Source: Empedobacter brevis_A (GTDB taxonomy: Bacteria > Bacteroidota > Bacteroidia > Flavobacteriales > Weeksellaceae). From it: DNA of 64,000 nucleotides. The translations under genes were made by a program, and so were the position numbers. The notes below the pieces were generated by a model. The model was not told where the DNA came from. It saw only the letters and a list, made by a program, of their open reading frames with translations, and did not search any database. The stretch covers positions 186,001 through 250,000 of the forward strand of contig NZ_CBCPHV010000002.1 of NCBI RefSeq assembly GCF_965118635.1, read 5' to 3'. Of this stretch, positions 33,742-42,050 are shown in pieces (position 1 is the first letter of the stretch; each line of letters begins with the position of its first letter).

Positions 33742-34509
33742 TTAAATTTTTCTTCCATACAATAATAATCGTTTGAATGAATAAATCGCAGGAAATTTGT
33801 TGTAATATTCTTTAATTCTAGCTTTAAATTCTGTCGTAAATAATTGTTGTTGTTCTATTGTTAATCGTTCCATATAAGGAATTAGAGCAGAACCAGAAAT
33901 GAAATTATAAAATTCAGTTTCATCATTTCCATAAAGTGGATAAACTTTCATGCTGATGTTTAAATCTTTCAATCCATTATCAAACATAATTTTTGCATAA
34001 TCATCTATTGTAAGTAAAGGAGAATCTTGATGAAAATTATTCAAATAATCGACAAATGGTTTTTCTTTAGCTAAATGACTTAAAATAATATTCAATGTAT
34101 TATCTTTTTGACAAGGCATTTGTACTGCAAATTGGCCATTAGTATTCAATTTTGAGATTAATTTTGGATATAATTTTTCATGATTATCCGACCATTGCAA
34201 AGCTGCATTACTAAAAATTAAATCCCAATTCTTTTCAGAATGAGCAAATTCTTCAATCGTTTTTTGTTGAAAACCAAGATTTTGCAAATTAAACTCTTTT
34301 GATTTCTCAAGCATTTCTTTTGATGAATCGATTCCTAAAAAGTTCGCATTTTTAAATTTATTGGCAAGAATTGCTGTTTGTTCACCTGTTCCACAACCGA
34401 GATCTACACAACTATTCAAATCGTCCGCAGTTATCAAACTCGATAAATCATAAAAAGGTTGATAACGAATATTTTTGAATTGATTATATATTTCAGGATT
34501 CCAAGGCAT
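33742..34509 (-). CDS. tam: Trans-aconitate-methyltransferase-like SAM methyltransferase
   Basis: A 255-residue methyltransferase. N-terminal MPWNPEIYNQFKNIRYQPF, motif I CVDLGCGTGEQTAILANKF (about 34-52), GIDSSKEML (motif II) and DLIFSNAALQWSDNHEKLYP (about 106-125) closely follow the Tam family. Tam methylates trans-aconitate and related acids that inhibit aconitase. The gene has no obvious partner; only 4 bp separate its stop from the convergent protease gene, with no clear hairpin between them. Confidence 0.85.
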   Translation of the reverse strand: MPWNPEIYNQFKNIRYQPFYDLSSLITADDLNSCVDLGCGTGEQTAILANKFKNANFLGIDSSKEMLEKSKEFNLQNLGFQQKTIEEFAHSEKNWDLIFSNAALQWSDNHEKLYPKLISKLNTNGQFAVQMPCQKDNTLNIILSHLAKEKPFVDYLNNFHQDSPLLTIDDYAKIMFDNGLKDLNISMKVYPLYGNDETEFYNFISGSALIPYMERLTIEQQQLFTTEFKARIKEYYNKFPAIYSFKRLLLYGRKI

Positions 34510-34627
34510 TTTATAAGAGATTTTAATCTGATTAAAGTTAATAAAAAATTACAATATTTAGGATTAATATAAATTTTAACATGAAATTACTTTAAAATTT
34601 TGTTTATTTGAATTTTGTAAGAATACT

Positions 34628-35542
34628 ATGAGTCAAGAATTAGAAACAATTGCAGATTATTATAATAAAATTAGTTTAGAACAAGCTAAATTGATGAATT
34701 CAGCTAATTTTGAAGATGATAAAGCGCATTTTAATATTTCTTTGCGTAAATATTGTAGCTTCAAAAGTCCATATGGTCGCCGAGATTATTACAAAATAAG
34801 TTTGTTGATTGGTGAAGGAATTTTTCGATATGGAAATGAGGAAACCTATATTTCTAAGCCAACGTTATTTCTTCCATCTCCTCATGTTACTTATACTTGG
34901 GAATGCAAATCGAGTTTTCAAGAAGGATATTTTTGTTTATTTAATCAACAATTTTTCTCGGAAAACAAAGAATTTGATATCTTCAAAAAAACATCCTTGT
35001 TTAAGGATTGGAGTTCTCCTTTTATTGAAATTCCAGAAGAACAATTGCCGTTAATTTTATCTTATTTCGAAGAAATGTATCGTTTGAAACATTCTGAATA
35101 TCAATTAAGATGTTTTAGTATTCGTAATCATTTAGCAGCAATTTTTCATTATGTTTTAGAACAAAAAATGGAAGAAATAGATTCCGTAAAATTGCCATCG
35201 AATGTAAGATTATATAAGAAATTTGATGAATTATTGACTAAACAGTTTCCGCTTGATTCTCCAGCTCATCCATTAGTTTTAAAAACGCCAGCAGATTTTG
35301 CAAATCAATTGAATGTTCATGTCAATCATCTTAATTCATCTGTGAAATCTGTAACGAATCAAACAACAACACAAATCATTAAGCAAAAAATTATGGAAGA
35401 AGCAAAGAATTTGTTGTTGTACACAGATTGGGATATTGCTCAAGTTGGTTATGCATTGGGTTTTGAGGAACCTGCTCATTTTAATAATTTTTTTAAGAAA
35501 CATACTTCAACTTCTCCTTTGAAATATAAGCAAGAAAGTTGA
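34628..35542 (+). CDS. AraC family transcriptional regulator
   Basis: A 304-residue regulator. Residues 1-180 form a cupin-like sensing domain (YKISLLIGEGIFRYGNEE, VTYTWECKSSFQEGYFCLFN). Residues 200-304 form the double helix-turn-helix of the AraC family, with FANQLNVHVNHLNSSVK as the first HTH and AQVGYALGFEEPAHFNNFFKK as the second. It likely controls the MFS transporter gene 89 bp downstream; the ligand is unknown. Confidence 0.9.
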   Translation: MSQELETIADYYNKISLEQAKLMNSANFEDDKAHFNISLRKYCSFKSPYGRRDYYKISLLIGEGIFRYGNEETYISKPTLFLPSPHVTYTWECKSSFQEGYFCLFNQQFFSENKEFDIFKKTSLFKDWSSPFIEIPEEQLPLILSYFEEMYRLKHSEYQLRCFSIRNHLAAIFHYVLEQKMEEIDSVKLPSNVRLYKKFDELLTKQFPLDSPAHPLVLKTPADFANQLNVHVNHLNSSVKSVTNQTTTQIIKQKIMEEAKNLLLYTDWDIAQVGYALGFEEPAHFNNFFKKHTSTSPLKYKQES

Positions 35543-35631
35543 TTTATTTGATTTTTGTAATTTTTTATTTGTCTTATTTAATTCCATAATTTCACATTCA
35601 TTCTACTTTTGTATGGTAAAAAAAATGATTT

Positions 35632-36843
35632 ATGTTGAGAGAAGCATCAGATAAGAGAAAAAAAATTGTAAGTATAATTGGTTTCTTTTCGATTCCAATT
35701 TCTGGATTTGTAACAGATATTTATTTACCTTCTTTTCCTTCGATGTCAAAAGCCTTGATGGTGAATGAAAGTAGTATACAATTAACGTTGACTTGTTTTT
35801 TGTTGAGTTATGGATTGTCACAATTATTTATAGGAAGTATTTTAGATGCAATAGGAAGATATTATCCAAAAATCGTAGCATTAATAGTTGTGTTACTTTC
35901 TAGCTTAGTTATCGCAAGTACAAATAGTGTTTTATTGATTTGTATTTTGCGTGTTATTCAGGGAATTTCGGTTGCAATTATTGTAATCGCAACACGAGCT
36001 TTGTTTATAGATATTCATAAACCTGAGCAAGCAAAACATTATTTGGGATATTTTACTATAGTTTGGTCTTGTGGACCGATTTTAGCGCCATTTTTAGGAG
36101 GTTATTTGGAAAAATTATTCAATTGGCATGCTAATTTTTATTTTTTAGCTATTTATGCTGCAACTATATTAGTGTTTGAGCTAATTTTTAGCGGAGAAAG
36201 TATTGCTAAAAAGAATAAACTGAATTTGAAAAGTATGCTTGATACATACAAAATGATGTTACAGAATAAGATGTTTATTTTAGGAATAATGATTCAGGCA
36301 GTTGCTTATTCAATTGTGATGATTTTTAATATCATTGGACCTTTTTTAATTGAAAATGTTTATCATTTCAATTCTGTTGTGATTGGTTATTCTACTTTAA
36401 TTTTAGGATTTTCTTGGATGATTGGTGGATTTATCGGTAAAAAAAGAATGCATCTCGATTTTAATGAAAGTGTAGCTTTACCAGTTATTGTACAATTAAG
36501 CTTAATTTCTATTCTGATTATTGCAGGATTTTTTGTTCAAAATTTATATGTTTTATTATTCTTTGCTTTCTTTATTCATATATGTTCTGGGATTTTATTT
36601 ACATCTTTTTTCACAAGTAGCATGATGACTTTTCCTAATAATTCTGGCGTAGCAGGAGGTTTGATGGGAGGAATGACTTATATACTTACGTCAATTACAA
36701 GTTTTATTATCTCTAGTTCAGGAAAAGTTAATACTCAAAATGGTTTAGCTATTCGGTATTTTATTTTTTCGATTCTATTAGCCTTTGTTATTTATATCAT
36801 GTACCGAGTAAAAAGCTCGAAAAAGAGAATTGCAATAAGATAA
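35632..36843 (+). CDS. MFS transporter, Bcr/CflA-like drug efflux family
   Basis: A 403-residue membrane protein with 12 predicted helices. TDIYLPSFPSM in the first helix region (about 23-33) and the GSILDAIGRYYPK loop (motif A-like, about 68-80) are typical of the DHA1/Bcr-CflA group, along with the motif C-like region WSCGPILAPFLGGYL (about 145). It probably exports a drug or metabolite in exchange for protons. The AraC gene upstream is a natural candidate regulator. Confidence 0.88.
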   Translation: MLREASDKRKKIVSIIGFFSIPISGFVTDIYLPSFPSMSKALMVNESSIQLTLTCFLLSYGLSQLFIGSILDAIGRYYPKIVALIVVLLSSLVIASTNSVLLICILRVIQGISVAIIVIATRALFIDIHKPEQAKHYLGYFTIVWSCGPILAPFLGGYLEKLFNWHANFYFLAIYAATILVFELIFSGESIAKKNKLNLKSMLDTYKMMLQNKMFILGIMIQAVAYSIVMIFNIIGPFLIENVYHFNSVVIGYSTLILGFSWMIGGFIGKKRMHLDFNESVALPVIVQLSLISILIIAGFFVQNLYVLLFFAFFIHICSGILFTSFFTSSMMTFPNNSGVAGGLMGGMTYILTSITSFIISSSGKVNTQNGLAIRYFIFSILLAFVIYIMYRVKSSKKRIAIR

Positions 36844-36870
36844 AAAAAACGAACATTGTTCGTTTTTTTT
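36842..36870. terminator. Bidirectional terminator between the MFS gene and metF
   Basis: AACGAAC-ATT-GTTCGTT inside flanking A and T runs of 6 bases or more, between convergent genes. Confidence 0.88.
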
Positions 36871-36885
36871 TATCTTTATTTATTT

Positions 36886-37842
36886 CTAAAAAACTGCTTC
36901 AGCAACTCTTTTTGTATTGATAGAATTGCTCATTGTATAAAAATGTAAACTTGGAACACCGAAATCAATCAATTCTTTACATTGTTGAATGCACCATTCA
37001 ATTCCAATTTCTTTAATATGTTCTTTATCTTTTGATTTCAAAACTTCCATTGCTAAATCCTGTGGCAAATCCAAATAAAAATTTTGTGGAATCTTTGTCA
37101 GCTGATTAAAAGTTGTCAAAGGTTTAATTCCTGGAATTATAGGAATATTAATGTCCATTTCGCGACATTTATTTACAAAATCAAAATATTTTTGATTATC
37201 AAAAAACATTTGTGTTACGATATAATCTGCGCCCAAATCTACTTTCTTTTTCAGATAATGTAAATCCATTGCAAGATTTGGTGATTCATAATGCTTTTCG
37301 GGATAACCGGCAACTCCGATACAGAAATTCATAGAATGAGTTTCTTGTAATTCATCATCAAGATAATTTCCTGTATTCAAAGCTGTAATTTGCTCTATTA
37401 ATTCCGAAGCATAAGCATGTCCGCCAACTTCTGGAACAAAAGATTTTTCCGATTTAATAGCATCTCCACGTAAAACCAAAAGATTATCAATTCCCAAGAA
37501 ATTTAAATCTATTAGCGCATCTTCTGTATCTTCTTTTGTAAATCCACCACAAATTAAATGAGGAATTGCATCTATTTTATAGTGATTTTGTATTGCAGCG
37601 CAAATTGCAACAGTTCCCGGGCGTTTTCTTACTTGATAACGTTTTAATAATCCGTTCTCTTTTTGTTTGTAAATATATTCTTGACGATGATATGTTACAT
37701 CGATAAAAGCAGGGTTTAGTTCTACTAAAGGATCTAAGGTTTTGAACGTTGCATTGACATCTTGACCTTTTAAAGGAGGTAAAATCTCAACAGAAAACAA
37801 AGGTTTTCCATTTGCACGTTCTATATGTTCTATTACTTTCAT
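36886..37842 (-). CDS. metF: Methylenetetrahydrofolate reductase
   Basis: A 318-residue FAD-dependent (beta/alpha)8-barrel enzyme. FSVEILPP near residue 16 carries the catalytic Glu, and the later motifs HLICGGFTKED, NLLVLRGD, HPEKH-like GYPEKHYESP, QMFFDNQKYF and PIIPGIKPLT are the family pattern. It reduces 5,10-methylene-THF to 5-methyl-THF, the methyl donor for MetH. It follows the two metH genes by 67 bp on the same strand with no terminator between, so all three should share the upstream SAM riboswitch. Confidence 0.96.
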   Translation of the reverse strand: MKVIEHIERANGKPLFSVEILPPLKGQDVNATFKTLDPLVELNPAFIDVTYHRQEYIYKQKENGLLKRYQVRKRPGTVAICAAIQNHYKIDAIPHLICGGFTKEDTEDALIDLNFLGIDNLLVLRGDAIKSEKSFVPEVGGHAYASELIEQITALNTGNYLDDELQETHSMNFCIGVAGYPEKHYESPNLAMDLHYLKKKVDLGADYIVTQMFFDNQKYFDFVNKCREMDINIPIIPGIKPLTTFNQLTKIPQNFYLDLPQDLAMEVLKSKDKEHIKEIGIEWCIQQCKELIDFGVPSLHFYTMSNSINTKRVAEAVF

Positions 37843-37909
37843 TCTGTTTTTAATCTTAAAAATTTCGTTAATGAAAATTTATAATTTTTCTTTACTTTTT
37901 AATTCTTTT

Positions 37910-40573
37910 CTATGCTAAATTTGGACTTAACCATCGTTCAGCTTTGTCTAAATCGATTTTTTTGCGCTTAGCAAAATCTTCAATTTGATCCATTTTTATT
38001 TTTCCTACTCCAAAATATTTTGCTTCTGGATTTCCGAAATAGTAACCAGAAACAGACGAAACAGGATACATTGCTAAAGAACTTGTTAACTCGATTCCTG
38101 CATTTTTTTCGACATCTAATATTTTAAAAATTGTTTGTTTTTCTAAATGATCAGGGCAAGCAGGATAACCAGGAGCAGGACGAATTCCTTTGTATTTTTC
38201 GGCGATTAATTCATCATTCGATAATGTTTCATCTTTTCCATATCCCCAAATCTCAGTACGTACATATTTGTGCAAATATTCGGCATAAGCTTCAGCTAAA
38301 CGATCGGCAATTGCTTTCACCATAATTGAATTGTAATCATCTAAATTTGTTTCGTAAGCTTTGGCTACTTCTTCAATTTCTTGACCAGCAGTTACGGCAA
38401 ATGCACCGATATAATCTTGTATTTGAGCTTCTTTTGGAGCAATAAAATCAGCAATAGAAATATTTGGTTGTTCTTTCGATTTTTTAGCTTGTTGACGAAG
38501 TGTATAAAATTCTTCTATTTTATTATCATTTTCATCAAATAATTCAATCGTGTCATCATTAATTGTATTTGCTTTGAAAAGTCCAAAAACTGCTTTTGGT
38601 TTAGCTAAATTTTCAGTTTCAATTTTATTTAACATAGATAAAGCATCAACATATAATTCTTTAGCATTTGTTCCGACAATTTCGTCTTCTAAAATAGCAG
38701 GAAATTTTCCGTGTAAATCCCATGTTTTGAAAAATGGTGTCCAATCGATAAAATCTTTTAAATCAGAAACTGTTGCTTTGTGCGTGAAAATTCCTAATTT
38801 GTTTGGTTTGAATGGTTTGTTTTCTTCGAAATCTATTTTTAATTTATTTTTTCTTGCATCTTCGATCGATAAATATTCTTTTGATACAGCACGATTTAAG
38901 AAACCTTCTCTAATTTTTGTATAATCAGTGGTTGTTTCTGTAAGTAATTCTGATTGTTGATTTCCTATTAATTTTTGACAAATTGTAACAGAACGAGAAG
39001 CATCTAAAACATGAATTGCTTTATCATATTCTGGAGCAATTTTCACAGCTGTATGTGCTTTAGAAGTTGTTGCGCCACCAATCATTAAAGGAATATCAAG
39101 ATTAAGACGTTTCATTTCTTTTGCAACGTGAACCATTTCATCAAGCGAAGGCGTTATCAATCCTGAAAGTCCAATAACATCAACATTATGTTTCTGAGCT
39201 TCATCTAAAATTGTTTCCGAAGAAACCATTACACCTAAATCTATAATTTCGAAACCATTACAACTTAAAACGACAGAAACAATATTTTTACCAATATCAT
39301 GAACATCACCTTTTACAGTTGCCATTAAGATTTTAGAAGGCTCTTTTTCTGTTTTATTTCTAAGTTTTTCTTCTTCTAAAAATGGTGTTAAGTAAGCAAC
39401 AGATTTTTTCATAACTCGAGCTGATTTCACAACTTGTGGCAAGAACATTTTTCCACTTCCGAATAAATCTCCAACGACATTCATTCCGTCCATTAATGGA
39501 CCTTCGATAACACGCAAAGGAGAACCAATTTTTTCTAAAGCTTCTGCTGTATCTTCATCAATAAACTCTGTTATTCCTTTTACTAGAGATATTTCAATAC
39601 GTTTTTCCAAAGGCAATTCACGCCAAGCATCATCTTTCTTTTTTTCTTTTGTAACACCTTTTAGATGTTCTGCAAAATCAATCAAACGCTCTGTTGCATC
39701 ATCGCGTCTATCTAACAAAACATCTTCAACAAGTTCTAATAAATCTTTTGGAATATCGTCATAAATCTCAATCATTTCTGGATTGACGATTCCCATATCC
39801 ATTCCGTGCTTTATCGCATGATATAAAAATGCTGTATGCATTGCTTCACGAACAGCATTGTTTCCACGAAAAGAAAATGATACATTCGAAACTCCACCCG
39901 AAACTAATGCATGTGGAAGATTTTCTTTGATCCATTTTGTAGCCTCAAAAAAGTCGATTGCATTACGTCGATGTTCGTCCATTCCTGTTGCAACTGGAAA
40001 AATATTAACATCAAAAATGATATTTCGTGGATTGAATTTTACTTGATTGACTAAAATATCATATGAACGTTTTACGATTTCTATTCGGCGTTCGTAATTA
40101 TCAGCTTGACCTTTTTCATCGAAAGCCATAACAACTGTTGCTGCACCATATCGTTTGATTTTCTTTGCATGTTCAATAAACAATTCTTCACCTTCTTTCA
40201 ATGAAATGGAGTTGACAATTGCTTTACCTTGAACGTTTTTTAAACCAGCTTCGATGATTTCCCATTTCGAAGAATCAATCATGATTGGAACTTTCGAAAT
40301 ATCAGGTTCAGAAGCAACCAAACGCAAAAATTTTACCATAGAAGCAACGCCGTCAAGCATTCCTTCATCCATATTGATGTCGATAATTTGTGCGCCTCCG
40401 TCAACTTGATCACGAGCTACTTGAAGAGCTTCTTCAAATTTTTCTTCTTTTATTAATCGTAAGAATTTTTTAGATCCTGTTACATTTGTACGTTCACCAA
40501 CATTTATGAAGTTAGAATTTTCACGTACAATTAAAGGTTCTAATCCAGAAAGTTGAATTTTTAAGCCTGACAT
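37910..40573 (-). CDS. metH: Methionine synthase, folate/B12/activation domains
   Basis: An 887-residue protein carrying the C-terminal part of cobalamin-dependent methionine synthase. Order: pterin-binding domain (FINVGERTNVTGSKKF, about 22-280), helical cap (about 330-410), cobalamin domain with GDVHDIGKN (about 425-433, His is the cobalt ligand) and VDVIGLSGLITPSLDEMV, then the SAM-binding activation domain (about 600-887) with RTEIWGYG and RPAPGYPACPDH. The homocysteine-binding module is a separate gene, overlapping by 13 bp. Bacteroidota often have this split, so it is not a frameshift. Confidence 0.95.
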   Translation of the reverse strand: MSGLKIQLSGLEPLIVRENSNFINVGERTNVTGSKKFLRLIKEEKFEEALQVARDQVDGGAQIIDINMDEGMLDGVASMVKFLRLVASEPDISKVPIMIDSSKWEIIEAGLKNVQGKAIVNSISLKEGEELFIEHAKKIKRYGAATVVMAFDEKGQADNYERRIEIVKRSYDILVNQVKFNPRNIIFDVNIFPVATGMDEHRRNAIDFFEATKWIKENLPHALVSGGVSNVSFSFRGNNAVREAMHTAFLYHAIKHGMDMGIVNPEMIEIYDDIPKDLLELVEDVLLDRRDDATERLIDFAEHLKGVTKEKKKDDAWRELPLEKRIEISLVKGITEFIDEDTAEALEKIGSPLRVIEGPLMDGMNVVGDLFGSGKMFLPQVVKSARVMKKSVAYLTPFLEEEKLRNKTEKEPSKILMATVKGDVHDIGKNIVSVVLSCNGFEIIDLGVMVSSETILDEAQKHNVDVIGLSGLITPSLDEMVHVAKEMKRLNLDIPLMIGGATTSKAHTAVKIAPEYDKAIHVLDASRSVTICQKLIGNQQSELLTETTTDYTKIREGFLNRAVSKEYLSIEDARKNKLKIDFEENKPFKPNKLGIFTHKATVSDLKDFIDWTPFFKTWDLHGKFPAILEDEIVGTNAKELYVDALSMLNKIETENLAKPKAVFGLFKANTINDDTIELFDENDNKIEEFYTLRQQAKKSKEQPNISIADFIAPKEAQIQDYIGAFAVTAGQEIEEVAKAYETNLDDYNSIMVKAIADRLAEAYAEYLHKYVRTEIWGYGKDETLSNDELIAEKYKGIRPAPGYPACPDHLEKQTIFKILDVEKNAGIELTSSLAMYPVSSVSGYYFGNPEAKYFGVGKIKMDQIEDFAKRKKIDLDKAERWLSPNLA

Positions 40574-41559
40574 CGTTCACTAATTTTTCGTGGTTCGTAT
40601 TTCGCTGCTAATTCAGCCATTAATTTGATATGTTCTGGCGTTGTTCCGCAACATCCACCCAAAATATTGACTAATTTTTTATCTAAAAAAGGTTTGATAA
40701 AATCTCGCATCATTTCTGGTGTTTCATCATATCCTCCGAAAGCATTTGGTAAACCCGCATTTGGATAAGCACTTACATAAAATGGAGCTTTTTCGGCTAA
40801 AACTTCTAAATAAGGAATTAAATCTGTTGCTCCTAAGGCACAATTTAATCCAACAGAAATTAAATCAATATGTTCTAATGAAATAAGGAATGCTTCTGTT
40901 GTTTGCCCAGAAAGTGTTCGTCCAGATTTATCTGTAATTGTTCCTGAAGCCATCAATGGAACGTTAATTCCTGTTTTTTCAATTGCATCTTGTATTCCGT
41001 AAAATGCCGCTTTAGCATTTAAAGTATCAAAAATTGTTTCGACTAAAAGTGCATCTGCACCAGCTTCTAACATTGTTTTTGCTTGACGATAATAGACATT
41101 TGCTAATGTATCGAAATCAACATCTCGGTAACTAGGATTATTAACTTGTGGTGAAATAGAAGCAGTTTTGTTGGTAGGACCTAAAGAACCGACAACTAAA
41201 CGTGGTTTATCTGGCGTAGAATATTCTTCGCAAGCTTCTTTTGCTAAACGAACTGCTTCGTAATTTAATTCATCAACCAAATCAACCATATCATAATCAA
41301 CCATTGAAATAATATTGGCATTGAATGTATTTGTTTCAATTAAATCTGCTCCAGCAGCCAAATATTCTTTGTGAATATCTTTTATAATTTGTGGTTGTGT
41401 TAAAACTAATAAATCATTATTTCCTTTTAGCGATGTATGAAAATCTTTGAATCGTTCTCCGCGATAATCTTCTTCTTGTAAATTATGCTTCTGAATCATA
41501 GTTCCCATTGCGCCATCTAAAATCACGATGCGTTCTTTTAGTATATCGTCTAATTTCAT
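40561..41559 (-). CDS. metH: Methionine synthase, homocysteine S-methyltransferase domain
   Basis: A 332-residue barrel that binds homocysteine and zinc. ILDGAMGTMIQ (near the start), GLNCALGATD and the C-terminal GGCCGTTPEHI supply the three zinc cysteines. It must act with the separate folate/B12 subunit encoded just downstream, whose start overlaps this stop by 13 bp. The ATG at 41559 gives MKLDDILKERIVILDGAMGT; the longer frame to 41601 runs back toward the riboswitch and is rejected. Its leader contains a SAM-I riboswitch, so SAM should repress the whole metH-metH-metF operon. Confidence 0.94.
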   Translation of the reverse strand: MKLDDILKERIVILDGAMGTMIQKHNLQEEDYRGERFKDFHTSLKGNNDLLVLTQPQIIKDIHKEYLAAGADLIETNTFNANIISMVDYDMVDLVDELNYEAVRLAKEACEEYSTPDKPRLVVGSLGPTNKTASISPQVNNPSYRDVDFDTLANVYYRQAKTMLEAGADALLVETIFDTLNAKAAFYGIQDAIEKTGINVPLMASGTITDKSGRTLSGQTTEAFLISLEHIDLISVGLNCALGATDLIPYLEVLAEKAPFYVSAYPNAGLPNAFGGYDETPEMMRDFIKPFLDKKLVNILGGCCGTTPEHIKLMAELAAKYEPRKISERCQA

Positions 41560-41603
41560 TCTAAATATTTTAAAAACCTTATGGGAAGAATTGTGAAGCA
41601 AGT

Positions 41604-41701
41604 CCTTATCTTTCTCTAATTAGAGTAGGATGTAGCACCCAACTTTACTTTGGGTTGCTAAGATATCGACGGGCCTAATCCCTCCATCTTTCTTCATAAG
41701 G
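41604..41701 (-). promoter_or_regulatory. SAM-I (S-box) riboswitch upstream of metH
   Basis: Read on the minus strand, the leader has the S-box core in order: P1 strand CCUUAU, GGAGGGA, GGCCC, AGCAACCC, a loop, then GGGUGCUACAUCCU and the closing P1 strand AUAAGG. The distance from the end of P1 to the metH ATG is only about 44 nt, with no U-tract hairpin of normal size, so control of translation or an unusual platform is likely. A second CAUAAGG (minus strand, 41577-41583) could compete for the 5' P1 strand. Confidence 0.92.
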
Positions 41702-41707
41702 TATGAG

Positions 41708-41715
41708 CAAAATTA
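41708..41715 (-). promoter_or_regulatory. Candidate -7 box of the metH operon
   Basis: TAATTTTG on the minus strand lies 6 bp upstream of the riboswitch P1 strand, so the transcript would begin at the aptamer. No matching -33 TTG was seen. Confidence 0.5.
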
Positions 41716-41950
41716 TCTATTCTTATTAAAATAAAAAAATGATAATGATTAAAATAAATGTTTGTAAAAAAGGAAATAAAAGAAGTTAATCATTATAAAT
41801 TATGTAATTGTGTTTATTGTTAGAAATGTAGGTTATTTAGAAAAATATCCTATTTAATTTAATAATTTAGGAAATAATATTTTTAAGTTTATTTTATTAA
41901 GTTATTATTAGAATAATATTGTAAAATTATCTTCTTTTTAGAGTTTACAT

Positions 41951-41989
41951 AAAAAAAGCTATTTCATTAACTTAGAAATAGCTTTTTTT
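41951..41989 (-). terminator. Terminator after the Oar-like receptor gene
   Basis: A perfect 15-bp stem AAAAAAAGCTATTTC/GAAATAGCTTTTTTT with a 9-nt loop, 61 bp past the receptor stop. The rest of the gap 41716-42050 is AT-rich, with no gene seen. Confidence 0.88.
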
Positions 41990-42050
41990 AATATTTTTTG
42001 AAATTAATTGGTTACAATTTCAATTGTTTTTTATGCTTGTTAATAATTCT

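Noticed and set aside
40561..40573. metH split as a frameshift or pseudogene
   Set aside because: Both parts have complete domains and proper starts and stops, with a 13-bp overlap; a two-gene methionine synthase is common in Bacteroidota.
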